Shown one piece after another: positions 36,186 through 49,737 of a stretch of DNA of 64,000 bases. The notes beneath the pieces were generated by a model, which had not been told where the DNA came from, made no database searches, and saw only the letters and a program-made list of their open reading frames with translations. A program made the translations under genes and the position numbers. Numbering within the stretch: position 1 is the first letter of the stretch; every line of letters starts with the position of its first letter. The stretch covers positions 558,001 to 622,000 of the forward strand of contig MCGE01000010.1 in assembly GCA_002105175.1 (NCBI GenBank), written 5' to 3'. Source of the stretch: Absidia repens (Eukaryota > Mucoromycota > Mucoromycetes > Mucorales > Cunninghamellaceae).

Positions 36186-37050
36186 ATGAAGTTGGTTGGT
36201 TTAACTGGTGGTATCGCTTCAGGTATTATAATAGTATACACCGATAGAAAAAAGAGTATTGTTGAAAATGAAAACTCATCTCGTATTTATGTCAATAGGT
36301 AAATCCACCGTCTCACGATTATTGCAAGAACAGCAAATCCCTATTATTGATGCTGACAAAATAGCAAGGCAAGTAGTGGAACCTGGAAGACGAGCCAATC
36401 GACAAATCCGCGAACATTTCGGTGACGAGGTCTTTCTTCCTGATGGTAATTTAAACCGTGCCAAGTTGGGTGAAATTGTATTTGCCGATCCTTCTAAACG
36501 CAAGATACTCAATGGCTATACCCATCCTGCTATACGACTGGAAATGTTGAAACAGGTCTTATACCAATGGCTATTGGGCACCAAGATGGTTGTACTGGAT
36601 GTACCTTTGCTATTTGAAAGCAAGCTTGATCGATTTGTAGGTACGACGGTAGTGGTTTATTGGTAAGAAACTAAGTTCCCTTCCTCTTTAATCTGGTGAT
36701 TGAATCCCTTTTTTTGTTTTTTGTACGTTTGTAGCTCAGAAGTACTTCAATTACAACGATTGATCAAAAGAGACGGTTTGGACGAAACGTTGGCAACACA
36801 ACGAATGCGTGCTCAGAGTCCATTGTCCGAAAAAGTGGAGCTCGCTGATATCGTTATCGACAACTCTAGTGACCTAACCCAGCTTACTTCACAAGTCAAG
36901 AACCTTGTTAGACAAATCACACCGGGAACTGGAATATGGTTGTTGGAATATCTTGGTCCTCAAGTGTTGTTTGCAGGGTTAGTTGCAGTTATTGGGCGCT
37001 TTAGTATATCTTTGTTTAGTAATATTTTATCGAAATCAATAAAGACTTAG
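36186..37050 (+). CDS. CAB5: Dephospho-CoA kinase
   Basis: Catalyses the last step of coenzyme A synthesis: dephospho-CoA plus ATP to CoA plus ADP. 238 aa from exons 36186-36222, 36299-36662, 36735-37050. The P-loop GLTGGIASGKST is split by intron 1. The substrate-site motif DADKIARQVVEPG and the core LDVPLLFES are typical of the CoaE fold, as are CSEVLQLQRLIKRDG and RMRAQSPL (the lid arginines). The C-terminus adds a hydrophobic stretch (VLFAGLVAVIGRFSISLF) beyond the bacterial length, as in yeast Cab5-like proteins that associate with mitochondrial membranes. The gene symbol follows the yeast orthologue. Confidence 0.93.
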
Positions 37051-39953
37051 ATTATATACGGTGTGCTTATGAAATTAGCTATTTTACCCCTTTTACTTAC
37101 ACGTAGTATTAGTCATAGTCCTCTTTTTACTTCTGACTTGCCATTATTAAAACTTCAATGAAATAAAAACAGTGCTTGCTTTAAATACAATACTGCGTGA
37201 ATGTACTGATGCCTGTGCATTTATTTTTTATTGATCCGGAAACTGGTCAGGCGCTGGGAGCGGTATTGTTAACACTTACAACTCATTTTGAAGACCCCCA
37301 GGGGGGTGTTATTGATATTTCAGAGGTATTGAGGCTGCGTCGGTTGGTCTAAAGGAGGAGGAGGAGGGTGATAGAAGGGGAAACTATATGAATTGGATGT
37401 TACAAATGGCCAGGAAGAGATTTCATATGGGTTAAGTAATCAACTACTGTGTGCTAGCAGTAGTGGCGTAGCGGATCACAGAATAGATGTAATTATAATG
37501 GCTTTTGTTGACTTGGGGTAAAAATGATGGTTTCTAGGAGGGGGTCGAGCCATAAACAAAAAGTTGACTGGCTACTTTTTTTGATGAAGTACATTAAATT
37601 TCAAGGCAACGCAGCGTAACGGCGGTATTAGTAGCTGATCCAAAGCACTAAATACGTACAGGTCTTGGTTGCAAATGACATACTCTAAAACTGCTTGGGC
37701 GTTAATACAATTTGTTGTCTTGATGTTCTTATCATGTATAAAGGGTCTCCTGGCAGTCGGTACAGTAACGTCACTTGCCTGCAAGGTTGGGGCTTTCAGT
37801 ATTAGTACTTGATATCGTGAAACTGATCCTTTTGGGGCATATTTTGAACAAAGGAATACAGCAATTTTTTTCTACGAACACAAATACTGCACTTACAGTG
37901 CGAGTATGATATGCCAGTTAGACAGGATCAAATAAACGTATGAGTGGCAATGTAAAGACAAAAAATCAGGACACATTTTATTCAAATGTAATTAATGTGC
38001 GTATACAGTAAAATATGACAACTAAACTAGATTAAGGAAAGTACAATACCATAATACCATAATACCTGTCTAAAGATGGGACAATTAGAATGCGACCGGG
38101 AGAGTGTGTAGCGGATATCATATATTACTATAGAATAATTATAACGCAAGACAAACTACGAATACCAAACAAAGACGGAACTATCATATCTCCGATATTG
38201 AATGGTAGTTATTATTGTCATAGGAAGATATCAACCAAGTTAACTATGTGGTGTGGTGTAGGGTGTTGCAAAAAAGAAGAGGAGCAAAAAAGGGGTTTCC
38301 TTTTTTGTAATGTATGATACAAAGGAAAGCCACACAGAATATTTCAAATCCCGCCCACGTGAAATTTATTCTCTCCTTTTGTATTTTTTCTTTCCTTTCC
38401 TTTTCTCTTTTTCCTTCATCATTCAACTTTCTTGAGGTTATGCTGGACTTAGTTTAGTATTAGGACTAGTTTATAGGCGTTTTCAGATCAGGGATTACAA
38501 GATGCATGGGGAAACCCTTTCATTTTTATTTGAGATCTGGAAACATCATCAGTTGACTTTTCGGAGCCGTCATTAGCTTTGTTTAGGAATAGTTTGTCCA
38601 TAGTATGTACATGTGTCTGAATAAAAGATGTCTTTTTTTACTACTGCCTCTATGAAAAATGACCCATTAGTCACTCTCATGTTTTGTACAACAGATCCCT
38701 CGCTGCTCTAGATTACTGCTGACTGTTATACTGCAATAAATGGTGTACCTTTAATTTTTCTTATGTCTTGTACAAAAGCACAAATTTCTACAATTATCCC
38801 TTTAGGATATTGTTGACCATACTTCAGATATCATTTTATTCTCCTTCATGCTTTTACCAATAGATCCTTCCCAAATTCCTCATCTTCAATTTTAGTGTCT
38901 ACCGATGTGCTTCAAAAAAAAAAAAAAAAAGATGTTTTATTAATCATACTCTGTCCCATTTGAAGGTGATCAATGTCATTATTGCAATTATTTTGCGAGT
39001 TTTCTATCAAAAACCTGCATTTCAGTCCACCTACTATTTCCTGCTCCCCGCCCTTATACCCAAGAAATTGATGAAAGGTTTAGGCCACTGTATTCCTGCT
39101 TGACCAATCATGCAAATAAATCTAGATAGTGATACGCTTGTAGTCACCACTATAGAGCCATTTTAACATATTACTAGCTTATCTATTACTGTTTGACCCA
39201 CCACCAGAGGCTCAGCTTTACGGTACATTCCTGCCTTACCATTCATATTAGTCAATTTAAGTCGTGGCACCAGCGTCATCTTCATTGGGCATATTGTATA
39301 TATTCAACTGGTTGTTTTTGTTTTGCATGCGGTATAATAATAAAAAAGGAAAAAGATCAAACTGAAACTAGTTATGCTTCAGGTGCCGCCTACCAAGATG
39401 CAATATGGCGGGGGGGGAGGGTCTTGAAGTTCCTCCAAAAATGCACTTCAGCAACTTCCTCCTGACACGCAGTAGACCAAAGTCGTACCAATTAAGTCTA
39501 TAGCAAGCCGAATAACAGTTTTTCAATACGGTAATCACATCCCTACCAAAAAAAAAAAAAAAAAAAAAAGAAAGGAAGATTATATATATCAAATGGAAAT
39601 AATTATCATTTCAGCATATTTTATAACAAATCCAGATTTCTTTTATTTTCAATCTGTAATTCTTTGTGACACGTGGGTATCACTTTGGTGTTTAAATGCC
39701 GCCATATGTCCTTTTCTTTTCCATTATTTTTCTTTCTCTTCCCACTCTCAATTCTGAACTTTTATCATTTAAGAATATCCTGTTTGAAATGACTCTTTAT
39801 TCAACCTTATATTCTTTCTTCCACCTTGGATGCTTTGATGTACTCCCACGATCTCGGGCCAAGTCATGTCCAGCATATCCATCCATAAACACCTTATGTA
39901 GTGTGCTGTACGGTTATGTATGTATATAAAAACGAAAACCATGACTATGTACC
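37051..39953. other. Intergenic spacer (2.9 kb) with repeat copy C
   Basis: The dephospho-CoA kinase 3' region is followed by 0.8 kb of unassigned sequence containing a minus-strand 70-codon ORF (37572-37784) without a recognised domain. Repeat copy C spans about 37885-39500. The last 450 bp include a 20-base A tract near 39549-39569 and the probable promoter of the small gene at 39954. Confidence 0.55.
37885..39500 (+). repeat. Dispersed repeat family, copy C
   Basis: Left-edge hairpin GCACT (37889-37893), TAC loop, AGTGC (37897-37901). The end motif ACACATTTTATTCAAATG lies at about 37971-37988, with inverted counterpart CTGAATAAAAGATGTC at 38617-38632. The core TTCAAATCCCGCCCACGTGA is at 38343-38362, and the block GATGCATGGGGAAACCCTTTC at about 38501-38521. 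Degenerate inverted-motif copies recur near 38725 and 38910-38945. The right arm resembles copy A near 39090-39130 and copy B at 39446-39490. No ORF. Confidence 0.8.
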
Positions 39954-40354
39954 ATGTCTATGCTACGACAAACTTTATTAATATTGTACTTACTTCTTTT
40001 AGTTTGGACCACTGTGCTTGTTTTGGAAGTTTTGTATTGTATGCTTTGGTGGATGCTTTCGAAAAAGCAGAATGTTGGTGGACAAACGAATAGAACTTCT
40101 TCTTTTGCTGTCAACGTCCGTGGAAAGGTTCGCGCTATCTTGAAATTTGTATATTCCGCTACTGATACAAATGACAACAATGCAGTACTGTTGATGACGA
40201 TCTACCATTGGGGTGTGACACTCATTATTAGATGTCTCTATCGTCCAATGGATCCTGGTAAGTCGAAAAATTAATTCAACAATATCAGATAGACTGACCG
40301 ACTGACTGACGTTTTCTTTTTTTAACTGCTGTAGGACAAATGCTGACTTGGTAA
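39954..40354 (+). CDS. Small putative membrane protein, unrecognised
   Basis: I do not recognise this gene. Exon 39954-40257 joins through a canonical GTAAGT...TGTAG intron to 40335-40354, giving 107 aa ending QMLTW. It has a leucine-rich N-terminal hydrophobic segment (LLILYLLLLVWTTVLVLEV), a second weakly hydrophobic region (AVLLMTIYHWGVTLIIRCLY) and a basic middle. A TATA-like TATATAAAAA precedes it at about 39921-39930. Support is the hydrophobic pattern and a good intron only; exon-like pieces further right (to about 40840) suggest alternative splicing or a decayed gene. Confidence 0.35.
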
Positions 40355-41681
40355 ACCTAATGGCTGACCTCCATGCAACCTGCATTCACCTGCCGATTAC
40401 CATGGTTAGTAAAAAAGGAAAAAAAAGGCATCTTCTTGATATTATCAACTGTGCCAGCATTATAGCAGGAATGATGTATATGACTAACCAGAATCTATGT
40501 TGCTATTAGAAACAAAACCTTTTATGCGAAAATATCTGTTTTCTAACAGCACACGACGTTTGACCACCACATATGTGGATAAGTAAGGATCATGCAATGA
40601 TGTTACTGAATATGGGAAGTACATCATGCAAAAAAGTCAGTCTCCATATCAGCTCTGTCCTCAAGTATACCATTAACTTTAATATTATTTTTACCTTCTC
40701 GATCCATTTTAGCTCATATTACATTTTTATTGTGTCCCCCCCTCTCTCTCTCCTCAAATCTCCCGACAACTGCAGACTCGGTCAAGCATTTACACTGGCG
40801 GACGAATCTTGGATTGAACAGTGTACCACATCATAATGTAAGCCTTACATTTCATGATATATGTAAGTTGAAAATGATATGTGGTATGAAAATACAAGGG
40901 TAACACATTTACTTACTTATTTTATAGTAACTTTGAGGTTTGATGCCCAACGATATGTATGTTCCTGGTCTGACTCTACGTATATCAACATCTACTTTGA
41001 ATATCAGCAAACAATGCCAACATTATCAAAGAGATAAACAATGCCTGGATAACTGACATATGGGTTATCATATATAAGTGACAAGCAATATTGTGGATAG
41101 AAATGGCGCAGATTACCATAGTAGAATAGATTCACTTTTTATATAGCATTAATATTTTTTTTTACCAATAAAAAAAACTTGATAATTTTATGATATGACT
41201 TTTGGGAAGGTGATGTTAGGTTATGTTTATTATTATTTCTTTATGGAAACCACATGTTATTTTGATTCCATGAGCGCAGTGACCATGGGATGGTAAATAG
41301 AAAGTGGTTGGTGAGTGTATTTGTCGGCCTTTTTGGCGAAGTTGGGAATGGTGATCGAAAATATGGGTATATGTGTTACATGAAAGTTTGTGGTGTGTAT
41401 TCAGTTTTTATTTTTATTAGATATGTATGAAAACCTCTTTTTTGAAACAAGGATACAAAATGAATGGTGGAAATAAAAGCTCATATAAAATAGGGGTGGA
41501 TAAATGTTTGAAACTGATAAAAGGTGAAGTTTTTTTTTGGGGGGGGGTTGATTTTTTTTTTGTACTGAGCTTGGAAGCATTCAGGACTCATCAATTTCTA
41601 ATCGAATGTAATACATAAGAAATATGAATAATGTTCTTGTAATATCGTTTGGAACGATAGTAATAGTTTCTCCTGGGAGTT

Positions 41682-41713
<32 letters not shown>

Positions 41714-42474
41714 TCTTTTACTTACGGTTTTCGCTCGGCGGAGTGTCAAGTTGATCATTTACAATATGGGCACCAGGAAGTAGAAAAATATATTTTATGC
41801 AGCAAACAGTAGTTCGTTGGCCCAGTAGGATCGACTGATGCCCCACAACTGCTTACATGTGAATGATGATAATAAGTTGTCATAGTAGTAGTATTCATTT
41901 TATTGGTATGAATGGTATACAGCGATAAAGGACAGTGACTCGACTAAAAGAGAAAGAAAGAAAAAGAAAGAAAAGGGAAAAAGAAACCATGTCGCAGAAA
42001 TCAAAAAAGAAAAATAGGGATGATGATTCTTTTTTCTCACCACAATGTGTTTAAGGACAATCACGGGGGATGAAAGAGAGAAAAAGGAAAATGCCATTAA
42101 TATTTCCAGTGCACGGTCATTTTCATAACAAAAATTATGTATTTCTGTCGGTATACGTTGCTACCGACTTTGCTTTCTGTACGTCTTGATTATTTTCTTT
42201 TCGTTGGGGATTATTATACACTACATTACAAAACTGGGCTATATACAGTGTATAGTAAAAAAAAGTTCTTTCAGGTCCAGCCAATAAGTGGTCGTATTTT
42301 TCCATGACGTTAAGCTCCGCGTTTTGCGATTAAGGTTGGATCTGGGCTCCAAATTTTATCCAAAAACAAAAATATAAAAGGTCCTTTTTCTTTTTTGAGA
42401 GCTTCTTCTTTTTTTCTTTTTCTCTATTTTTTAACACTCTTTTTCCTCTTCATTTACACTCTTCAAATTATATA
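40355..42474. other. Intergenic spacer upstream of the glyceraldehyde-3-phosphate dehydrogenase gene
   Basis: No convincing gene. It has AT-rich sequence with T tracts near 41681-41714, a G run at 41538-41547 and an AG-rich stretch at 41945-41990. The last 200 bp form the promoter listed separately. Confidence 0.5.
42281..42474 (+). promoter_or_regulatory. Glyceraldehyde-3-phosphate dehydrogenase promoter elements
   Basis: A CCAAT box at 42281-42285, a TATA box TATAAAAG at 42373-42380 about 95 bp before the ATG, and a pyrimidine-rich tract filling 42382-42465. This is the usual layout of a strongly transcribed fungal housekeeping gene and the clearest core promoter in the window. Confidence 0.75.
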
Positions 42475-43849
<1,375 letters not shown>

Positions 43850-46664
43850 ATTGGATAGTTTATAGTCTACCCCTTTGTATATCAAACATATTCCTACCCT
43901 CCCCAATTTTTATCTTGTACATTCTGATCCCTCATTATGAAAAAAAAAAATACTAGATGATTTATATTATTCCTTTCAGCTTTTTTTTTCCTTCAAAAAA
44001 GAAAACCTCAATAAACTTCTTTTTGTTTTACATATACGCATTCCGACGATGTATTTATTTGCTTATGAACCACACCGTGTCTTCATTTTTTATTGTCTTG
44101 TCAATTCATTTTTTGTCAAGATTTTCCTTACCAATGCATTTAGGCGCCGGTCAAAATGTCGGCTACCAACGAATTTCTCCACCTTTTTTTTCAACTACTA
44201 GATCGGCATGAACGTACTTTTCACATGCACCCTATGTCTTCCGAAAATTTCCATTACACCGTTTTGTTCCGTCATTATGCCTGTTCAAAAATCACTCACT
44301 TGTCATCAACCTTCTCAATTAATATTATCACCCTATAAAATCATCGTCATATATATTACATGATTCTCCGTTCCGAATTTTTTTTCGCGCTAGACGAGTT
44401 TCTCCACATTCCATTATATCAAATATGTTGTAGACAGTGAGAACCCACCTATTTTACCTCCCACTTTCACGTCATTCTTTTTTTTTATGTTGTGAAAACG
44501 TTTGTTCCTGGATCCCCACTCTCCCCGGACCCCAGAAGCGGTGATTTAATCTGTAGGTGTCTACAGCATGGTAATTGAACACAAATATTACCAAGCTAAA
44601 AATAAAGGCCAGAATTCTATAGGAAACTTTATTTTTCTCGATTCTTCTTACAAGATATTCGAGATTTGACATCCTTGAATAAAGGCGTTGGTATAATTCC
44701 GACCACTGTGTGCCCCATGCTCAAATATTTTGAGACCAACTTGGCGCTCAGCTATATTTTTCAATTATACCACATGCAAAAAAATAGAAAACAAATAATA
44801 AGATGGAGATATATAATGTGTCTAGTCTAGCGGAGGCTACGATGGCGTTACAGTATGATTGATATGAATAGTAGAGCGGCGATAGGATCATGTTTCATAT
44901 GGAACAGTCAAGCAGTCGCTGGTGGGCCTCTAGGTGGAGGTGGGAGGAGAGTTTAGGCAAGTCGTCATAGATCAGGTAGAGCGCAGTACAAAATGCTCTA
45001 TAGCGGTGGTTTACAAACACAGCCCGACTAATATCCGTTGAATGACTGTTTGAGTGATCTGAAAATGCCATCCAGTCCTTGGGTTTTTGACGGGGAAGTA
45101 ATCATAGTGGATGAACTAGAATGTTTTGTACCACACTCATATGATAACTAAAATAGCGACATTATTTATTATCAAACAGGTCAGAGGATGGCTAATAAAA
45201 AGACATATTTTATTGAGAAGAGAGCAATCGGGCTGCCAATGTGAAATGGTGGCGGCCACACTGCCATGAGAAGAAAAACACCCTGTTAATGTTGCTGTAT
45301 GGTAATGTTGTAAAAGAAAAGAAATAACGGCCTACTTTTTTTGTATTCATCAAAATAATAATAATCGCAAACCAAGTCCACCATACAAAACCAAAAAAAA
45401 ACATTCAACCCCCGCCCACGTGAATATTTATTTTCCCTCGTTTTTTTTTTTTTTTTTTCGCTCTCTTTCTTTCCATTTTATTTTTCTTCTTTTTTCCACT
45501 GCCATTCAACTTTTATGGGATTAGGATGGACGTAGATTATTGTCAGGATTAGTTTGGAGGGGGTTTCAGTTCAGTGATTACAGGTGCATGGGAGATCCCT
45601 TTCATTTTGGATCTAGGATTTGGGTCCACCATTAGTTGGCTTTTTGGAGTCATTATTAGCTTAGTTTAGCATCAGTTTGTCCATAGTTTGTATCTATGCC
45701 TAAATAAAATATGTCTTTTTTTGCCTACTGCCTCAATGAAAGATGTCTCTTTTGTCTCGTCCATGTCTTATTCAATAGATCCCATTTTTTTCCCATCACC
45801 CTTTTGATTAGTGTTGACTGTTTGCCGTTGTGATTCAATAGAAGATGTCACTTCATTCTTTATCATGACTTGGACAATATATTAGCTTCCATTTTACAAA
45901 CGATCCATTGCTTAGCCTTGACCATTCCTAAAACCTCATATTAGCCCTTCCCGTCCTCATGCTTCCTTCACAGATCCTTCCATTAATTCCTTTGTTAGAA
46001 TGAACTCCTCGTTTTTAGTTTTAGTATCTGACAATATGAGCTATTATGCCCAGTTTAGTTTGCATCTTTCATTGTGAAATAGCTTACCTCTCGTCATATA
46101 ATAGCTTACCCTTTTTGATTGGGGAAGTCAATTTTTCATTATGTTTATTCCATAAGAAGATGCAAAAAACCCATACACTCCACACTCACCCGCCATCCCT
46201 GATCGCCTCACATTTAGATATGTATTATAGTATTATCATTAGACCAGTTTATTTTAATTGTCATAGTTTATATTTACATTTGAATAGATATATCTTCTAT
46301 TTTTGCTTTAACATATTTTCTCAGAAGTTTAACTTGTATTGTCTAATGGATATACGAATATTGCACAACTTCTGGTTTGAATAAAAGAAAAGGCTGATAT
46401 GTACATTTGTGAAAAATAGGGGTTAGCATAGGTACGTAGAGATAGCTTTTACCAACTATTGTGCTCATCTCTCTGTCTGTGTATTGTACTGTACAGCACA
46501 TTGTGTTACACAACAGGGAAATAAAGGCATACATTGAATGGTTTTAAAAAATGACTGTGGTGAACGCATGAAAGAAAATACAGTAGTTTAAAGGAAGTAT
46601 ATAAATAAGCAGTGATGAGCAAGCAAATATGATGATTGGAGTATATCCTTAACATTCTCCGAGA

Positions 46665-46703
<39 letters not shown>

Positions 46704-47792
46704 GTTCTCACTGGACTGCACCGTAATTCGTTAATCAGTTATCAGTTGTCCATGATTTGTTCAACGTTGAATGTTGTTCTAATATGGATGAATGTTTTGT
46801 AATATTGAACCAATAGCCCGTCACTTAATTTTTTCTCGAATCCCTCCCGGTGTCTGAACACAATTCAAGAGAAATTTACATCTAATGAAAATAGAGCAAT
46901 GCTGGTATATACAAATTTTACTTCTTGATAAAAATGCCCATGCTCGACGATACGTCCGCTCTTTATCTACTCACCAGTCATAAAGCCAGCACATATACTT
47001 CCTCCATACACTATCAGTACATCATTCTCCATCATTTCCGAATATATATCACTCACACACGTACGCACACACGCAATAGCGAATATACCATGTCATGTCA
47101 TATAATCATCTTTCGGTCAAATAGCGACTGAGGCAATCCTAGGGGTTTAAAGTTCTACATGACCTAGTAATTGAATGCTTATATATTTTGAAGAGATACT
47201 TGGGAGCAAAAATACTTTCTTTATTGATATGAATATATAAATACGTAAAACAGGTAAACTAGTTTGCAATAGATGACTATTGTGAATAATTAAACCACAT
47301 GGTCATAGGAGGACACACCAGGGAGATCATTTGAATCTATTTAAGAAGCCTAATTTTTCTATAAAGACATAATCCAACAATGGACAGTGCAATAACATTC
47401 ACATGGACCAAAATCTATCAGCATTGTTGTTGTATTTTCGAAATTCAAGGCTACCCTAAAGTTAAGTGTATAAATGAAATACTAAATCAATCGGTTTCGA
47501 ACAAAATGATTGTATCATATTACCTTTGTTTTTCATGATTTCCACATCGTGTATCAATGTATGTAATTTATCATTTCGTAAGCGACACCAACACAATCAC
47601 AGCAAATTGAATTTTTCCAAAAAACGCAGAACTGACCAAACCAAGAGGTCAGATTAAAAGCGATACCTTCCCATATAATACAACATCAACAACGTCTGTA
47701 CACATTTTTAATCATATATAAAAATAAGAATATACACATACAAATAATCAAAAATCAAATAACAATGTAATACTGTGATAATAACTAATAAT
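43850..47792. other. Largest intergenic spacer (3.9 kb) with repeat copy D
   Basis: No gene is supported. It holds the dehydrogenase 3' region, about 1.2 kb of unassigned AT-rich sequence, repeat copy D (about 45180-46030), a 30-base T tract near 46671-46700, and AT-rich sequence up to the TAP42 3' end. A minus-strand stretch at 47337-47414 could encode a hydrophobic tail with a basic end but has no start that I can connect to it. Confidence 0.5.
45180..46030 (+). repeat. Dispersed repeat family, copy D (short)
   Basis: Has the best-preserved inverted ends: AAAAAGACATATTTTATT (45197-45214) and AATAAAATATGTCTTTTT (45703-45720), a near-perfect 18-bp inverted pair about 525 bp apart. The core CCCCCGCCCACGTGAATA is at about 45410-45427, and the block GTGCATGGGAGATCCCTTTC at 45583-45602. 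The right arm contains further motif copies near 45733 and 45834 and fades near 46030. The left arm is shorter than in A-C. No ORF. Confidence 0.8.
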
Positions 47793-48022
47793 TTAACCCT
47801 TGTTTCCACGGTTACCTATCGATAAAATAAAAAAAGGGAGCACGATGTTAGTATCTCAATAGAAAGATGCATTACCCTAATTCAATTTTTTTTTTTTTCG
47901 TACCCCATCCCCTTGGGTTCGCTTCAACGAATTCATCCCAGTCCCTTTGCTTCATTGTTTCTGCATCCAAAGCTTCGTAGTCGTTGTCTTCGATTTCCTT
48001 CTTTTCAGGTTCTTCACCACCA

Positions 48023-48059
<37 letters not shown>

Positions 48060-49133
48060 GTTCGAACTAATGTAACTGACCAAACTCTCTGTCTTACCCT
48101 TTGATTATATTTCCCATGTCCATTTCTTGTTGCAAATATTCATCAATGGTCATTGTTGGCAAGTTGTATCCAGGTTGGAAGACTTGATCCTTGAGTTGTT
48201 GTCGCTTGTTGGTGATGATAAAAGGTTGTAAAGGTCGACCCTCTTTTGTCAATAAGGGACCGCCGCGGATAGGTGGACGACGGTTGTTTGTATCTAATGT
48301 ATGTGATTCGTTGTCTTGTTGTCGAGTAATAGGTGCACGTCTATCGGTAAATACTGAACCTGACGAAGAAGAAGAAGAGGCCATTTGTCGCATTTTTTCC
48401 ATTTCGTTGACCATGACCAACTCTTGATCAATACCATGCAGTTGTTCGATCGCTCGTAACAATTCCAAATCAATCAAAGCCAAAACCCACTCCCGTTCTA
48501 ATTCTTGATCGATTTCGCCTGTACCACCCGTCGTAGCCATGCGTTGCTGTTGCTGTTCCTTTTCATCATCAAGTTGTTGGCGAAGTTGTTGAATCGTTTC
48601 TTTGAGCGCCTTTTCCCGTTTGTACCGGGCAATCTTGTCTTGTCGTTGTTGTGCCGCCGAACCTTTGACTCCGTTGATCCCTTTTTCATACATGTCCACA
48701 TCATCTTTTCTCATCAGTTGATGGTCCTGACAAACAGAGATAAATTGCTGGAATAAGGCCTGCAAATAAAATAATAGAAAGATGAGTTTTGAATGCCACT
48801 TTTGTGCTAATGCCTCCCTCCTGCTTCATTTTATACCTTTGATCTTCTCAAGATATCCGAGCGTTCTTCTCCTACAGTCTTCAATACAACCTGGCCAAGA
48901 TAAGCGCCAGTCAATAAGAACTTGAGATCCGAAGCATTGATATCGTCAATAAGTTCGTTGGAACTAAACATGGCAGATCGTTCAACGAGGTCCTGAGCTT
49001 GCTCAAGCGCTGCCAATGCTTCACGCACAACAGATTGGTAAGCTGGATCGTTACTTGCTAATGAGGTATCTTCCAAAAACGTCAACTTAGATTGCCCTTT
49101 CGAGAATAGTTGCCCTAACGTCAAGTCTTCCAT
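47793..49133 (-). CDS. TAP42: TAP42/IGBP1 (alpha4) family PP2A-associated protein
   Basis: 366 aa from exons 49133-48837, 48759-48098, 48022-47904, 47815-47793. Tap42/alpha4 binds the catalytic subunits of PP2A-type phosphatases and links them to TOR signalling. The N-terminal helical repeat domain begins MEDLTLGQLFSKGQ and includes LKFLLTGAYLG. The central region has KIARYKREKALKETIQQL and WVLALIDLELLRAIEQL helices. The C-terminal signature is MTIDEYLQQEMDMGNI followed by a short acidic segment and WDEFVEANPRGWGNRGNKG, assembled over two small exons. Intron 3 contains a 32-base T tract directly before the acceptor AG. Confidence 0.94.
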
Positions 49134-49383
49134 GGTTGATATAAATGATCACAATGAAGCGAAAAAAAAAGAGAAGTGATAAAAAAAGCGGACGCAATTT
49201 TATTGATTTCAATTCCCGCGAGGCGCCAAAAATAATATACATGATATATGATGATTTATTAAGAGTGATTTGGAGGTAGTATATTAAAAAAACAAAGTAG
49301 TATTAAGTAAATGGTAAACAGTGATAATAGTAAGAAAATAATGTAAATAAGAATGTGTAAAAAGGGCAAAGAGAAGTAACAAA

Positions 49384-49706
49384 CTAAAAGTATGTTCCAA
49401 TTTGACTATTAATTTGATCACACAAGTAGGAGGAGGTATCATTGTACTCTAAAGTTTGCTGTTGCACCAGCTTTCGTTCATCACGGCACCTTTGACGGTT
49501 GTCCAAAAGCCAGTTCAGGTATTCACTTTCCAAAAGATGGGAATCAGCCGTGTTCAACACCTGGAGCATGTTGATCACACCGTGTCGTAAGATGCCAAGC
49601 TGTTGGTGGTCTATCTCGTATTCTTGTGCCAATCGATAATGTCGAGCACCGTGCCATTTATACCGTTGCCCATCCTGCTTTGATTCCAGGAACAAATTGT
49701 AGCTAC

Positions 49707-49737
<31 letters not shown>

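Noticed and set aside
37572..37784. 70-codon minus-strand ORF with a PFIHDKNIK...LDQLLIPPLRC composition
   Set aside because: It briefly suggested a transposase remnant near repeat copy C, but no catalytic motif or domain can be recognised and it is a single short frame.
46046..46384. 112-codon plus-strand ORF downstream of repeat copy D
   Set aside because: AT-rich, Phe/Tyr/Ile/Leu composition typical of random translation of spacer DNA; no domain and no intron evidence.
47337..47590. Minus-strand exon-like pieces that could encode a small tail-anchored protein (VNVIALSIVGLCLY then a basic end)
   Set aside because: No start codon or upstream exon joins in frame and all three frames are partly open, so chance cannot be excluded.
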